DNA of 64,000 nucleotides from NCBI RefSeq assembly GCF_030247195.1, contig NC_080671.1, positions 412,124,044 to 412,188,043 of the forward strand. The letters are read 5' to 3'. The notes beneath the pieces were generated by a model, which searched no databases, was not told where the DNA came from, and was given only the letters and a program-made list of their open reading frames with translations. Shown piece after piece: positions 40,950 through 52,299 of the stretch; the first letter of the stretch is position 1, and each line of letters starts with the position of its first letter. This stretch comes from Topomyia yanbarensis (taxonomy: Eukaryota > Arthropoda > Insecta > Diptera > Culicidae). A program made the translations under genes and the position numbers.

Positions 40950-43321
40950 CAGGGTGTTTGGTTCATGGTAAAGAACCTCTCGAGGGATGATTGTAGGTCA
41001 TATTTGGAGAAAAAAATCATTCTACGCATATCATCAAATCTCAATCGTTATTAAGGTATTGAACTTTTGGTGTTCAAAACTTAGTTAACTTAAAATACCT
41101 CTAACTCAGAAAGTATGCTTTGTATTTGAAATCTTCTAGATCCATTAGATAGGTGAGAAAATTTTCTTTTGAATGATGTCCTCACATGTTTAGGCTAATG
41201 AGGTTAAGTAACATTTTCACAGTAATTTATTTAAAATTTAACAATTTTGGTCGATTTTTCGTTCATTTCACGAAAATCTTAATAGTTAACATCACCATTT
41301 TAATAATTCAGAGAGAGCTGTATAATTTGTTCTTTGACATGATACACCTATCTTTTCTTGTTTTCATGTGTTTGGGTTATTGAACTTGGATATTTTTATC
41401 TCATTTTCACTAATACTAGCTCGTCGCTGTTGTGTTATGACAAACGCCATTTTGGGGTAAAATGAGTTAGATATGCCACATTACTAAACTAAAAATTCTC
41501 TACAAAATGGCGTTTTCAGAATTTTGACATTCTGCTTGGTTATTGAAATATAGCGAGAAACATGCTGAGAAAATTTAAATATTTTGCTTCAAACGACTTT
41601 GTCTGGGGATTGGCTCAAGTTATCTTGATGTATAACAAGTTTTTATGTGTGAAACTATTTGGGAAACACACTGGCATAATCTTTTTCAAAACGAAAATTC
41701 CCGAATTGTGAGAAAAATGCAGTTCAAGTTTTAAACTGAAAATATAGTATATTTGGCAACACTGTTTCCAAAAATAACTATTGTTTCTAGATTCCCTGAC
41801 TCATTTCCTTCAAAATGCATCTCACAGATTGTTTCTAGACCAAATGAAGCCAAAGATATGAATAAAAGTTAATAAATGATGCTTTTTTGTATGGAAAATT
41901 TTCCATGCACCATTATGACACGCCATATAAATTTTGTCATCAATACCTATGACACGTGTGAGCGCGACTTTTGTTTACATTTATAGTAAAACCTCGCAAC
42001 ATAGTCAACCGATCTTCCCAATATTTGAGAGACTAATACAGAATAGATAGAAGCATCAATTGTCTTTTTTGAATTGCTTATACCATTTATAATTTTCAAG
42101 ATATTCAATCTCAAACTTTAAAAATCGTTTTTCTCGAAAAGTGCTAAATGGCGCTTGTCATAAGATAGCACAACAGCGACGAGCTCTTATTGAAAAAGTA
42201 TGGCACTTATTGTACTTTTTTCTTATTTTTATTCGAAAGTTAGGAAAATTTTGCAGAGAACAATGGATTAATATCTTTCAGTTAAGTGAATTTAGTATGC
42301 TTTTATAAGTTAATTGGTTGAAAGTTAGTAATATTATTAGCATTTTCGTTATTTTCTAAAAATAGTGAATAATAAACATCTCCATTATTATCATGGAATA
42401 AATGCATCTCAGCAAGTTCTACAACTTTTTCTTTGACTCCATTCAATTATCTCTTTTAGTTTCGAAGCAAAATCAGTTTTATCACATCGTTTCATATGCG
42501 AAAGCAACGATTTCGTACCCACTACATTTGTGTTAAGGTCATGCTGTGTTAACTATTAAATGGCAGCGAAATGAAATGCGATAGGGATAAAGTGTCAAAA
42601 AAAAAGTTATAGAGAATGTTAAGCGGCACCAAATGAACAATAGTAACGATACATTTATTTGATTAAAAATTAGAACAATTACAAAACTTTCCAAAAATCG
42701 CTAATTTTGGGTTATTTTACTAGTAAAAAGTCATTTAGTACACTTAACTAAAGGATATTTGTACATACATCGAAAGGAAATTTTCTCAGCTTTCCAATCA
42801 AGCCTAGGAAATAACATAAAGCATATTTTTTAGATTAGTGTCTTTTAAGCACTTGCAAATAGATTACAGGAAAAGTTTAGTAATGAAATTACAAAGAAAC
42901 GAGAAGAGATAGGAATATGGTGTTGAAGAACAAATTATGAATCGTTCCTAAACCCAACTTTTGGATAATAGATATTGCTATTATCATAATTCATTATTTT
43001 GAGAAAATTAACAAAAACCTTATCAAAAACACCAACTTTTAACTACTTTACAACTAAACGATAATTAAAATTAATTAACTGAAAGATATGAGAACACCAT
43101 TCAATAAGAAATTTTCTCGCCTTTCCAATGGGACTAGAAGTTTTAAAATACAAGTTTTACTTTTTGAGTTAGATGTATTTTAGGATAAATAAGTTTTTTA
43201 CACAAAAAGTTCAATAACTCTGTAACGGTTGAGATTTATGGGATGTGCATAACGATTTTTTTCTCCAAATATGACGGTGAATTACCCCTCCAGAGATTCT
43301 TAATCTTAACCAAACACCCTG
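40950..43321. mobile_element. Large TIR element, TA-flanked, arms ≥450 bp
   Basis: Outer ends CAGGGTGTTTGGTT and AACCAAACACCCTG are each flanked by TA (40948-40949, 43322-43323). The arms stay alignable inward for at least 450 bp through TCATATTTGGAGAAAAAAAT, TCTCAA.CGTTA and a TTTGTTCTT.-A.A..AT stretch. The core is AT-rich with no transposase. It is interrupted on the left side by another TIR element (41418-42185). TA duplication and CAGGGTGT ends fit a Tc1/mariner-type non-autonomous element. Confidence 0.85.
41418..42185. mobile_element. Nested TIR element (768 bp)
   Basis: Left end AGCTCGTCGCTGTTGTG, then TTATGACAAACGCCATTT. Right end complemented AGCTCGTCGCTGTTGTGCTA, then TTATGACAAGCGCCATTT. 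Left-right mismatch starts directly outside AGCTCG. It sits inside one arm of the 40950-43321 element and is absent from the matching place in the other arm, so it inserted later. No ORF and no convincing target duplication. Confidence 0.8.
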
Positions 43322-45595
43322 TATTAATAATAGTGATTAATCCCTCTTGAAGTGAGATATTTGCTACAATTTTTTAAAAGTAAGAAATACAAGATAAAGT
43401 ATTCAGAAATGTCAAAGAACTTGTTTTTACGAGCATCATTAGTGAAGACCAAAAATCAATGGTACGCTAGAAGTTATTGACCGTTGTTTGTGAATGACCC
43501 CTTAAAAGCTTTTATTCAACATAACTTCTTTAATATCGTAGATACAGCTTCTGTGTGTTCAAGAAAGTTGTTCGTCTTATCAAGATACATATCATCGGTC
43601 AATCTCTTGCGACTTAGAAGTTATTGGGTAGTTTTTGGTAAAATTAGCAAAAGTTTAAAAAGCAATAACCTTTGAACGGCCAAAACCCGGCAGCCAGCTC
43701 TTATTGCAAGTAGAAATGCTGTATCAACACTATAAAACTCAATGGAGTTTACTTGTCTCTCGTAGTCTCCAGTAGAATTAACTATTGTTTTTCAGAAAAT
43801 GTTAAATATCTCCGAAAATACTCGAGAAAAAAAATATGCGTTGATAAAAATTATGTATTTTGGCGATTGAAATAACTTCGTAGAATATATGAAACCCGTA
43901 GGATTGATGATTGAGTAGATATTTAAAAAAATATTTTTGGGGGTCTTCCAAATATAACGAGCTGTAGTTTCTTAAACATTCAAAGAAGAGACTTCGTGTA
44001 TTCAGAAAAGATATTCGTGAATGCAGTCTACACAACTTTTCCAAAGACGTTATATCATTTCTTTTACCAAATAAAAAAATTAGTTGAAAGATCTCACTTA
44101 TAGGTGGATTAATCACGTAAATTGTAGCAGCAAAGTTGTTGAAGTAGTCCGAAAACACTATTGACGTAATCTCACCCGTTTCTCCGTTAACAACCTATCG
44201 CCATTTTAAACAATTTATTTTTAAAAAATTTCCAAATTACTTTGAAAATACACGAGATTAGCCATTGTTGTGATATAGAAAGTTTTTCATCTTGATCATT
44301 CAAAGCTTTTTACTGAACATCTCGAACTTATTAGAATGATATTTCAAAAGTTATATTAATGAATTAGCTTTAAAAGGACCATCCACAAACAACTAGCAAT
44401 AATTTCGAAGATATTAAAGATATAGACTTTGTGTCTTCAGCAAAGTTGTTGGCAAAATCTTGTTTTACAACTTGGCCGATGCCATAATTTTAATATATGC
44501 ACTTGCAAGAAAATTATATCTCACTTTTAGGGACATTAGTCATTAAAATAACAACACCATACAAAAGGGCTTATAGTGTCGACAATTTCCCCCGAAAACG
44601 TCTTTGGCCCAAATTTAACGATTTGGGTGTATTGATAGATCGCATGATTTTGGCAAAAAAAACCACTGTGAACTGTAGCAATTTGTTGTAGATGTCTCCA
44701 GCTACTCAGTCAGTTTATATTCCGATAACAGATGATTTTTAATCAAATTCAGATCGAAATGTTTCGAATTCGGCTAGTCGGCTTATTCCGATGGGTATAA
44801 ATAAATCCCTGCTGCACAGTAATGTTTGTTGTACAGATGAAACTCGACCGAATTTCACCATGAGGGTCGGTTTCTGCCTGTATTCAGGCGCAACCGAACT
44901 CGGGCAAATCTAATCCGAAATTGTTGCATTTGAGCCGAAACTCTTACTAAAACCACCAGGTGTAATTCTACTTTATTTCAATTGTATTCATTTTTGGTAG
45001 ATTTCCTTGTCGTTGGCAGCTTAATTCCGTTGGATTCCGATTGATGCCGGCTCAACCCGGTTCAGTGAAATTCGGCAGAATTTTTCTATAGGGCCGGGAT
45101 TAATATTCGAATTGGATACAGAAATCACTATTGAATTTTAAGCATACTATTACCTATCCTGTTCTCATTCGAGATTTTTTTTAATTCCCAGAAAGTTGAT
45201 CGAAAGTGATCCTAATTATTTATATTATATGACAATTAAATTAATATTACGTGAGAGTTTGAAATTACATTGAAATGAAATGACATATATTGGGTATGTT
45301 CGGACTCGCTCGAAAATGTAGTGCAACATACACACACTCTGTGGAATCATTTGAAATCTATTTTAATGAGAACTGTAAAACTGTTTCAATTTGGTGTATT
45401 ACAGATCTCAAGAGTAATAGATATGAAATTAATTAGATTTCAACAGTTTGTAATCACTTATATATGCACCAAGTCATATAAGATATGATTTAATTTTTCT
45501 GAACTCCAGAAAAAAACCGTTTTATAATCACAAACAAGTAAGGTTAAAACAAGTAAGGCTAATAACTGAGACTGTTACCATTCATTTGACTGTCA
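43322..45595. other. AT-rich repeat-like DNA, no gene
   Basis: Several copies of a loose motif around CAGCAAAGTTGTTG (near 43565, 44128 and 44435), also seen at 1920 and in 57.6-59 kb, mark this as old dispersed repeat. The 118-codon minus frame at 43802-44158 has no recognisable motif. At 44710-45080 there is CCG/GGC-containing sequence without features I can name. Confidence 0.45.
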
Positions 45596-45599
45596 ACCA

Positions 45600-45895
45600 T
45601 CTGGGGTAGATTTTATTTAAATTCGTCTTAGAAAATTTTTTCACTGGAACAATGGGTCTTTGAAACAGTCAACCTCGTACTCCAACAGATACACTTAAGA
45701 TAAACTTGAATCGTTGACTACACCGTTCATCTCAACTTTGTACGCGGGTATGTAGACATGGCAGTCCCTCACAAAATACTTGTCGCCAGTAACGCCATTT
45801 ACTTGCTTTAGACTTAATATTAAAACTAATCTTACCGTAATTTCAAGATATATATCACGGCTAAATATTTCTGCATCAGTTCTTGCCATATCTTT
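45600..45895 (-). pseudogene. ORF1 N-terminal fragment of LOA/I-like LINE
   Basis: The minus-strand frame contains DKYFVRDCHVYIPAYKVEMNG followed by VVNDSSLS. It matches HFTRDYNVYIPSVRVEMDG-VVNDEFDK encoded on the plus strand near 48020-48110. Only this segment is recognisable; the rest is lost. Confidence 0.65.
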
Positions 45896-46509
45896 AGAAT
45901 ATTTAGTGGTTTATCTTTGATTCGAAAGAAGACCAGATATGGTCTATCCAAATTCAATCTTGTTCGATATTTATTTTACTATCAGCTTGCTCTTTTGAAA
46001 AGAGTTTATTACTGAATAGGCCTACAGTGATAATTTAAAGAATACGAAGGAAGAGCCAGAAATTACGAAAAGATATCTTCACTCGATAATCATACAACGG
46101 ATGCTACTGATTTTCTTAGCAAATGGCACGAAGAATGAGTATAAACCTTTATAAAGAAATAGATCATAAAAAAATCCGAACAATCCGTTTGAAATCTTGC
46201 ATCACGTGCTTGAGCTCTATCAAGTTTTTAAATTTTCGATCATTTTGAAAAAAGTTATGAATTTGCATATAAAACATATGAAAAATAATAATTCCAATCT
46301 CAAAACTCCCATAGCTTGGGGCATGTGTTAATCATAAAATTTTATCCAATTTATTTTGATACTTTGATTCATTATTTGACCGGCGATGGACAAAATTGAC
46401 TGCCACCTTAGTGAACAGTTCAGATGCGGATCTTTCATGATTGCATGGGAACCAGCGTTTATAAATATATTCGCGCTTAAGTCCTCCTTTAAAAATGTAT
46501 AAGTGCTCA

Positions 46510-46640
46510 AACGTTGATTAACCAGGGCTTTCGATGTTTGCGAGATCGTGTGCGTTGATGCGCGTGGATGAATGCAAAGAATTCGAGCGTTTGTATGTTA
46601 ACGTACTTGATCGCCAAGGGCGTATCGTATGTCACGCAGT
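46510..46640 (+). repeat. Detached fragment of CpG-rich tandem repeat
   Basis: TTTGCGAGATCGTGTGCG, GATGCGCGTGGATGA and CGAGCGTTTGTATGTTAACG correspond to parts of the units at 50001-51370, over 3 kb away. Confidence 0.6.
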
Positions 46641-46825
46641 GCTAGAGTGTAGTCCAAGAAGATAATATCTATCTATTTTGGTTCCTAATTATGTGTATAA
46701 TAAATGAACAGAATATACAATCAGAGAAATTCAATCGGGGCTAGTTACTAGAACAAAATTGGAAACAATAAGAATGAAAAGAAACTAAGAGAATTTGTTT
46801 TTCGTGGTGATATAACTGCCGCAAT

Positions 46826-47050
46826 TTGGTAACTGGTTTTCCATTCTTCTCGCAAATTGACAAATCTCAATCCTTAAACTTGACTCAACAGTCATCATTC
46901 CACTCAGACAAGACCATACGTATTCCCCACGCACAATAAATGCCAAATGGATTAGTTCCCAAGTTGGTCAAATAAACACTAAGGAAGCAAAGAAATTCGT
47001 TTGCTCAATCCAAAGAAATGTCAGTCTAGTTGGTATCACCCGGCGGATTC
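46826..47050 (-). repeat. Dispersed repeat, copy 2
   Basis: Reverse-complement relative of 8731-8905, with shared blocks GTTTATTTGACCAACTT, GCGTGGGGAATACGTATGG and GATGACTGTTGA. The match ends near 47050 after CGGCGGATTCGTGTT. Confidence 0.7.
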
Positions 47051-47059
47051 GTGTTTGCT

Positions 47060-47985
47060 TCCAGTGCCATCCGTAGAAGCATGATTTGTATCTATCATCA
47101 AAAACACACATGAATAGAATAAACATCTGGCATAAATTACCGCTGTCGCATGACCTCTGATGATGTTTCCTTTTCGGAATACATTGTCGAGGACACGAAA
47201 ATAATGAACTGAGCTATTGTGTGCAGGCACGTAGAGCTTTGGTAGGGTTACTGTGTCCCTACTCACCTTTGCACCTATATTTATCACACTCGTTTGAAGA
47301 CATAAGTTAGAGCAGTGTCTTTGTTCTACGCATTGATAGGATGAAAAGGGGTCCGTAGTACTCAACTGTTAGTTTCGCTCCAGCATGAATGATCTGCCAT
47401 TGGCGAAACGTCAAAACTCGGTTTAAAAAGTCAGCTAAACTATGGATTGGCTTCTGGGTCGAGCAAAGCGACAGCTTTGAAACTTTTCATATTGGATCTG
47501 ACGCTGATGGAGTATTCTTTTTGACCCATAAAGGACGAACCGATAAAATTAATACCTATTTAAGCGTAGTACATTCATTATAAGCAAAGTGATCAACGAA
47601 ACTTTCTTATTAATGAGATGACACAGCTCGTCTATCTTATCTATCGTTGTATTTGCTTGACTCCGAAACTGCAACAAGGTTGCAACCATAGCCGCTGTTA
47701 GTTTATATATTTTGAAACGGCGTTAGTATCGCAAGGATCACAGCCTGCGCACCTATTATTATGTTACATCACTTCGATATTCGATGGCTGCTCTCGATGG
47801 TTGCCCAGAATTGTTGTTCTGATCACCACATGACTCAATAGAAAGGTTAAACTATACTTTTAATTATTGCAAAATTAGGGTAAATAAATCACAGAATCTT
47901 CTTCAGATTTCTAAAAACCTGACAGACCGGTTCTCGACTGAGACCGAAATTGCCAAGGTTCGCTCGGACTAGATAAGAATTTTGC
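47060..47985. other. No gene recognised
   Basis: Short frames at 47036-47365 (minus) and 47389-47583 (plus) lack motifs. No repeat boundaries are seen. Confidence 0.4.
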
Positions 47986-47989
47986 TAGC

Positions 47990-49850
47990 CAACTCAAAAC
48001 AGGCAAACCTTATTGCTTGCTGTGAGCACTTTACGCGGGATTATAATGTATATATTCCATCGGTAAGGGTAGAGATGGATGGCGTCGTCAACGATGAGTT
48101 TGACAAGTGAGGATCTGTAGCAGTACGGAGTTGGCTGTTTTAGAGACCGCTTACTTCAGCGGGTGAAATACTTGATTGCAATCCCAAATAAACTCTTTTC
48201 GGGTGGCCCGCTGTGTAGAATGCGGCGAGTATCATCTAGCTAGATGATTCGTGCAGTATGAATGCTGAAAAGTATTCTTACTGTGCAGATAGTCTTGCGT
48301 ACAAACTACGCGGGGATAAAATAAAACGTTCCCTTGTGCGACGTTCCAAACATTATTTCGCAGAAATGCTAAAAAAAGCTTGGCCACTATTCTCAACAAA
48401 CCTCTATGTTGTCTTGCCCCCTAACTAGGGTTAAGCTGATGACCTACAAGAGGGAACATCTACTAGGGTGCTATAGAAAGGAGGAATATTTCCTCTTCCA
48501 ATCCTCCTTGGAAAGGCCAGAAGGTGTCCCTTAACGGGGATCCAAAAGTCTCTTGGAGGTGCTGCAACCAAACCGAAGCAAGTATAATAAATTGCGAAAA
48601 GTCGACTGCTTTAAGATGTTTTATACTGACGGATCGAACCTTGAAGAGTCCATTGGTTTCGGCATTTCAATGAAAAGTTCACCGCATTCAACAAACTGGG
48701 TCACCGAGTTCAGTTTACGCCGCAGAACTAGCTGCTATTCAGTATATCATTGGAGTCAGTGCCAAATTACCCGCAGACTATTTATTTACTTCACCGTTTC
48801 GGATAGCCTCAGTTCCATTGACGCTATTCGCGCGATGAAGCATGGGAAACACTCCTCGTATTTTTTGAGGAAGAAGTACTGAGTGTTTTAACCATCATAT
48901 CTTTCCAGATTATCCAGGTTTAGGTCCCCGGGCAATGAGAAGGCGGACTCTTTAGCTAAGGTGGGAGCTCTATAATGTGACATTCATGAAAGACCAATTT
49001 GCTTCAACGAATTTTTGAAAATTACACATCAGAGAACCCTCGACTTCTTGGAGCAATTGTGAATTAGGAAGGTGGCTACATTCTATAGTCCCGAAGGTAT
49101 CGACCAAAGTGTTCAAGGGGATGAATGTGAGTCGTGACTTCATTCGTGTGATGTCACTACATGCTGGATACACGTTTTTGGCGTACTGGGCTCGTGGGTA
49201 GTAGTGTCGGCGCTTGTGGCGACGGCGATCACGACATCGAACACATTGTCTGGGCGTGCAGCGAGTATAGTTTCGTCAGATCTCAGGTAATGGTTACTCT
49301 TCGGGCCCGAGGAATACCACCCAACGTCCCAGTTGGAAATGTTATGGCAAGCCGCTCTCCCTTATATGTCCCTCATCTCTTCATAACATCAATCAATATA
49401 TGAAATTAGCCCTTCTTTTTCTCATTTTCAGAAGTCCCCTGTAATGCTTTTGTGACACGAAGTACGGGTTCGACGAGAACCAACCAACGTCCCGCTGCGA
49501 GCTATCTTGTCGGTCTAAGGCCGTTGATGTTTTACCACAAACTGCAAACTTGATGTTTTTCTTTTCTCTGCCACCGTTGTCCCCTCTCCCCTGTATCTGA
49601 TATTGCTGTTACTCCGATGCTGAAATCAACCCGCGCTCCCTCCCCTCTGAAAATGTCTTTCTGAAGCAAATAGGCCTTCATGATAAAAAACTGAATTTGA
49701 ATCTGCTTCCATTTAACTACAAGCAAATTTGAATCCGTTTCCCTTTCTCTTAGTCTTCCCTAATAACTGTAACAACTGATCCCCCATGTACTTTGAACTG
49801 TATTTCTAGTTTTAGGTTAAAAATGTCGTTTATCTTAATATAATCATAAA
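47990..49850 (+). mobile_element. Internally deleted LOA/I-like LINE: ORF1 fused to RNase H
   Basis: At 48020-48340 the translation in shifting frames gives HFTRDYNVYIPSVRVEMDG and a knuckle-like C..CGEYH stretch of ORF1. The next recognisable coding sequence, from about 48600, is RNase H: FYTDGSNLEESIGFGI, then in another frame YAAELAAIQYIIGVSAKLPA and VPGNEKADSLAKVGAL near 48930. After it come HAGYTFLAYWARG and, at 49200-49390, CGDGDHDIEHIVWACSEYSF with SRSPLY, the C-terminal Cys/His end typical of these elements. Endonuclease and RT, normally several kb, are missing between ORF1 and RNase H. Frameshifts throughout. Confidence 0.8.
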
Positions 49851-49872
49851 TTTTTTTTTTTTTTTTTTTTTT
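49851..49872 (-). repeat. 22-bp poly(T), possible poly(A) tail of a minus-strand insert
   Basis: An uninterrupted T22 follows the LINE's 3' region. For a plus-strand LINE the tail should be A-rich, so the run fits better as the poly(A) end of something on the minus strand (49873 onward, with a short frame carrying VVCDSDGEPFREPSS). That element is not identified. Confidence 0.45.
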
Positions 49873-50000
49873 CGAGAGTTGTCCTACTGGAGCTGTAGAG
49901 CTAGGTTCTCGGAAGGGCTCCCCGTCAGAATCACATACTACAATTTGCAGACGAGACAGGCAATGTCGCCCAATAAAACACTGCAATAGGCCAATTGTAG

Positions 50001-51370
50001 CGGGCCGTGATTCTGAATGTGATATTCTTTGTACGGTTCAGGCATGTGCGGGCGTAGGGACTCGGAATCGCGTGTATCATCGCGAAGGGCTCGAATATTT
50101 GTACGTTAATGTGCTCGATCGCGTGTGCGTTTGTATGTCGCGTGTGCTAACGTGTAACTTCGCGTGCATAAATTCTATTTCATAACCGTGTGCCTTTCGC
50201 ATATTCGCGTGTGTTCTAGAATGATCGCGCGCGGACCGTGAATCTGATACTTAATTTTTTGTGTACGGTTCAGATTCCAGAAGGAAGTGGGCTCTTCCAT
50301 ATCATTAGAGATCCCAATCATGTCGTCGTAGAACGCGTGGTCTAGTGGATATGAGCTTTATTTTTTTTTTGATTGGTCCAACTGAATGTATGGACCTAAA
50401 TTGCTAGAATAAAGGTTAAAGATTTCCAGACGTGACCGATTCATGATCGCGCATTTGCGGGTTTGCGTTTGAGATCGCGTTTGTAACTTCGTAAGTACTA
50501 AAACGTTCACACAATTGCCGCAGTGTTATCAAGTTTACGCGATCGCGGGCATAGGTGTGCGTAGATGATCGCGAAGGGCTTAAGCGTTCGTATGTTGACG
50601 TGTTTGTCCCGTGTGCTCGCGTGTATGTGACTTCGCGTGTATAAATTGGATTTTGAAACCCTGCGGCGATTTATATATTCACGGACCGTCATTCTGATCT
50701 TTAGTTTTCGGTGTACGGATCACATTCTGACAGGGAGAGAGTTACCCCATATCACTAGAGTTTCCGGTCATGTCGCCATGGAACGTTTTGTCTAGTGGAT
50801 ATGGTAGTTATTTTTCAATTTTATTATTTTTTTAATAATTAACAAGGACCTAGATTGTTTGTACCGAGGATAGATACTTCCGGACGATCCCGATTCATGA
50901 TGGCGCGAGCGCGGGAGTTTGTAGGTTGACACTTGAGATCGTGTTGGTAAGTTTATGAGTGCTGAGATTTTCACCTTATCACCGGGGTGTAATCATGTTT
51001 GCGAGTTCGTAGGCTGCTTGGAAAATCGCGAGGGGCTCTAACGTTTGTGCGCTGACGTGATTTTGTAACGTGTGTTCTTGAATGGTTGCGCGAACCGTGA
51101 GTCTGATATTAAATTTTCAGTGCGCGGTTTGAATTCTGGCAGAGAGTGGGATCGTTTATATCGATAGGGTTCCCGGTCTTAATTGGTCCAGCTGAAGGCA
51201 TGGACCTAGGCTTCTAGGATCAAGGATAGACTTTCGGACGTGACCGATTCGTAATCGCGTGCACGATGGCATTTTTGTAGGTTCCCGCTGAGACCGCGTT
51301 TGAGAATGTGTGAGTGTTAAGACGTTCACTATCACCATCGTTGTTGATTCAGCTGAAGGCGGGTGTAGAA
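50001..51370 (+). repeat. CpG-rich tandem repeat, ~400-450-bp unit
   Basis: The marker GGACCGTGAATCTGATA and variants recur at about 50003, 50233, 50683 and 51092. Each is followed by GTGTACGGTTCAGATTC-type text, a TCTAGTGGATATG block, CCAACTGAATGTATGGACC, and GACGTGACCGATTCATGATC with GCGCGTGTG-type runs. Unit spacing is about 230 (short), 450 and 410 bp. It is markedly richer in CG dinucleotides than the flanks. Short frames in it carry no motif. Confidence 0.85.
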
Positions 51371-52299
51371 TGGCAGTATAGGACTCGAAAAGAAGAAATA
51401 AAAGACAATATATGAGAGACGTAATAGATTAGATAGGTACAAGATACAGCTGAAGTTATGATCATCACATGAGACATACATTAGTACTTCAAACACTACT
51501 AATACTTGAATAGCCAATCACCACACATAGCACATCCTTTCTCAATTATCTATTTGTTACTGGTTGATTGTTGGTTATGAGCTGGTGAATAGAGGAAAGG
51601 TATAGAACAGACAAAAGGCTCATATCAGCCCTCCCGGCCTCCTCGACACACCACTATCGAGGCGTATTGTAATCAACATCTTGAAGCGGGCTTCTTATAT
51701 AAATCAAATCCTCAGTAGTCATAATGTTTGGTGGATTATTAACATGAGAACTAATTAACCTCTAGTAGTAGAACTTGGTGCAAATAAAAACTAAAAAGAG
51801 CGAAGGTCCTTATATTTACATAACTCTATTGAATATATTGTGGCTTGATGATGTTTACAATACCGTCAATCCCATCAACCTGCGAGAGGGTAATATAATC
51901 ATAAAATTGTTTTAAAAAATACTTTATTGTAATTTCCTAGTTCAAAGAAATTTAAAATGTAAAATGCAATTGTATTGTGCTTTCTCAAATAAACAGACCG
52001 TAAAAAAAATCAACCCATGGTCTTGTAGATCCTATATGAAAACCATATGTTGACGTATTTATGGGTTATTAAGACCATTCTGTGGTGTTTTAATGGTTGT
52101 GAAATTTGACACGGGCCATATTTACGGTCTTCGTAAGGAGTTCGTGTGGAGTTTAAACCCACGAGGATCTGCTCGGATTCCCTGTACTATTTAGAAAATC
52201 TTATTGATTACAAAAATCAGCTCCAACAGGTCAACAAATAATTCGGAAGTTGATCATGTACAAAACTATTTAATTCGGCATACGTCGCTCACTTGAAAC
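51371..52299. other. No gene recognised
   Basis: AT-rich DNA. Around 52015-52140 there are partly inverted words (CCATGGTCTT, AAGACCATTC, ACGGTCTTC) that may be an old MITE. Confidence 0.35.

Noticed and set aside
43802..44158. 118-codon minus-strand frame
   Set aside because: Aromatic- and Asn-rich composition typical of AT-rich chance frames, and it lies in old dispersed repeats.
45695..45889. A host gene on the minus strand
   Set aside because: Its FVRDCHVYIPAYKVEMNG segment matches the LINE ORF1 fragment at 48 kb, so it is a retrotransposon remnant.
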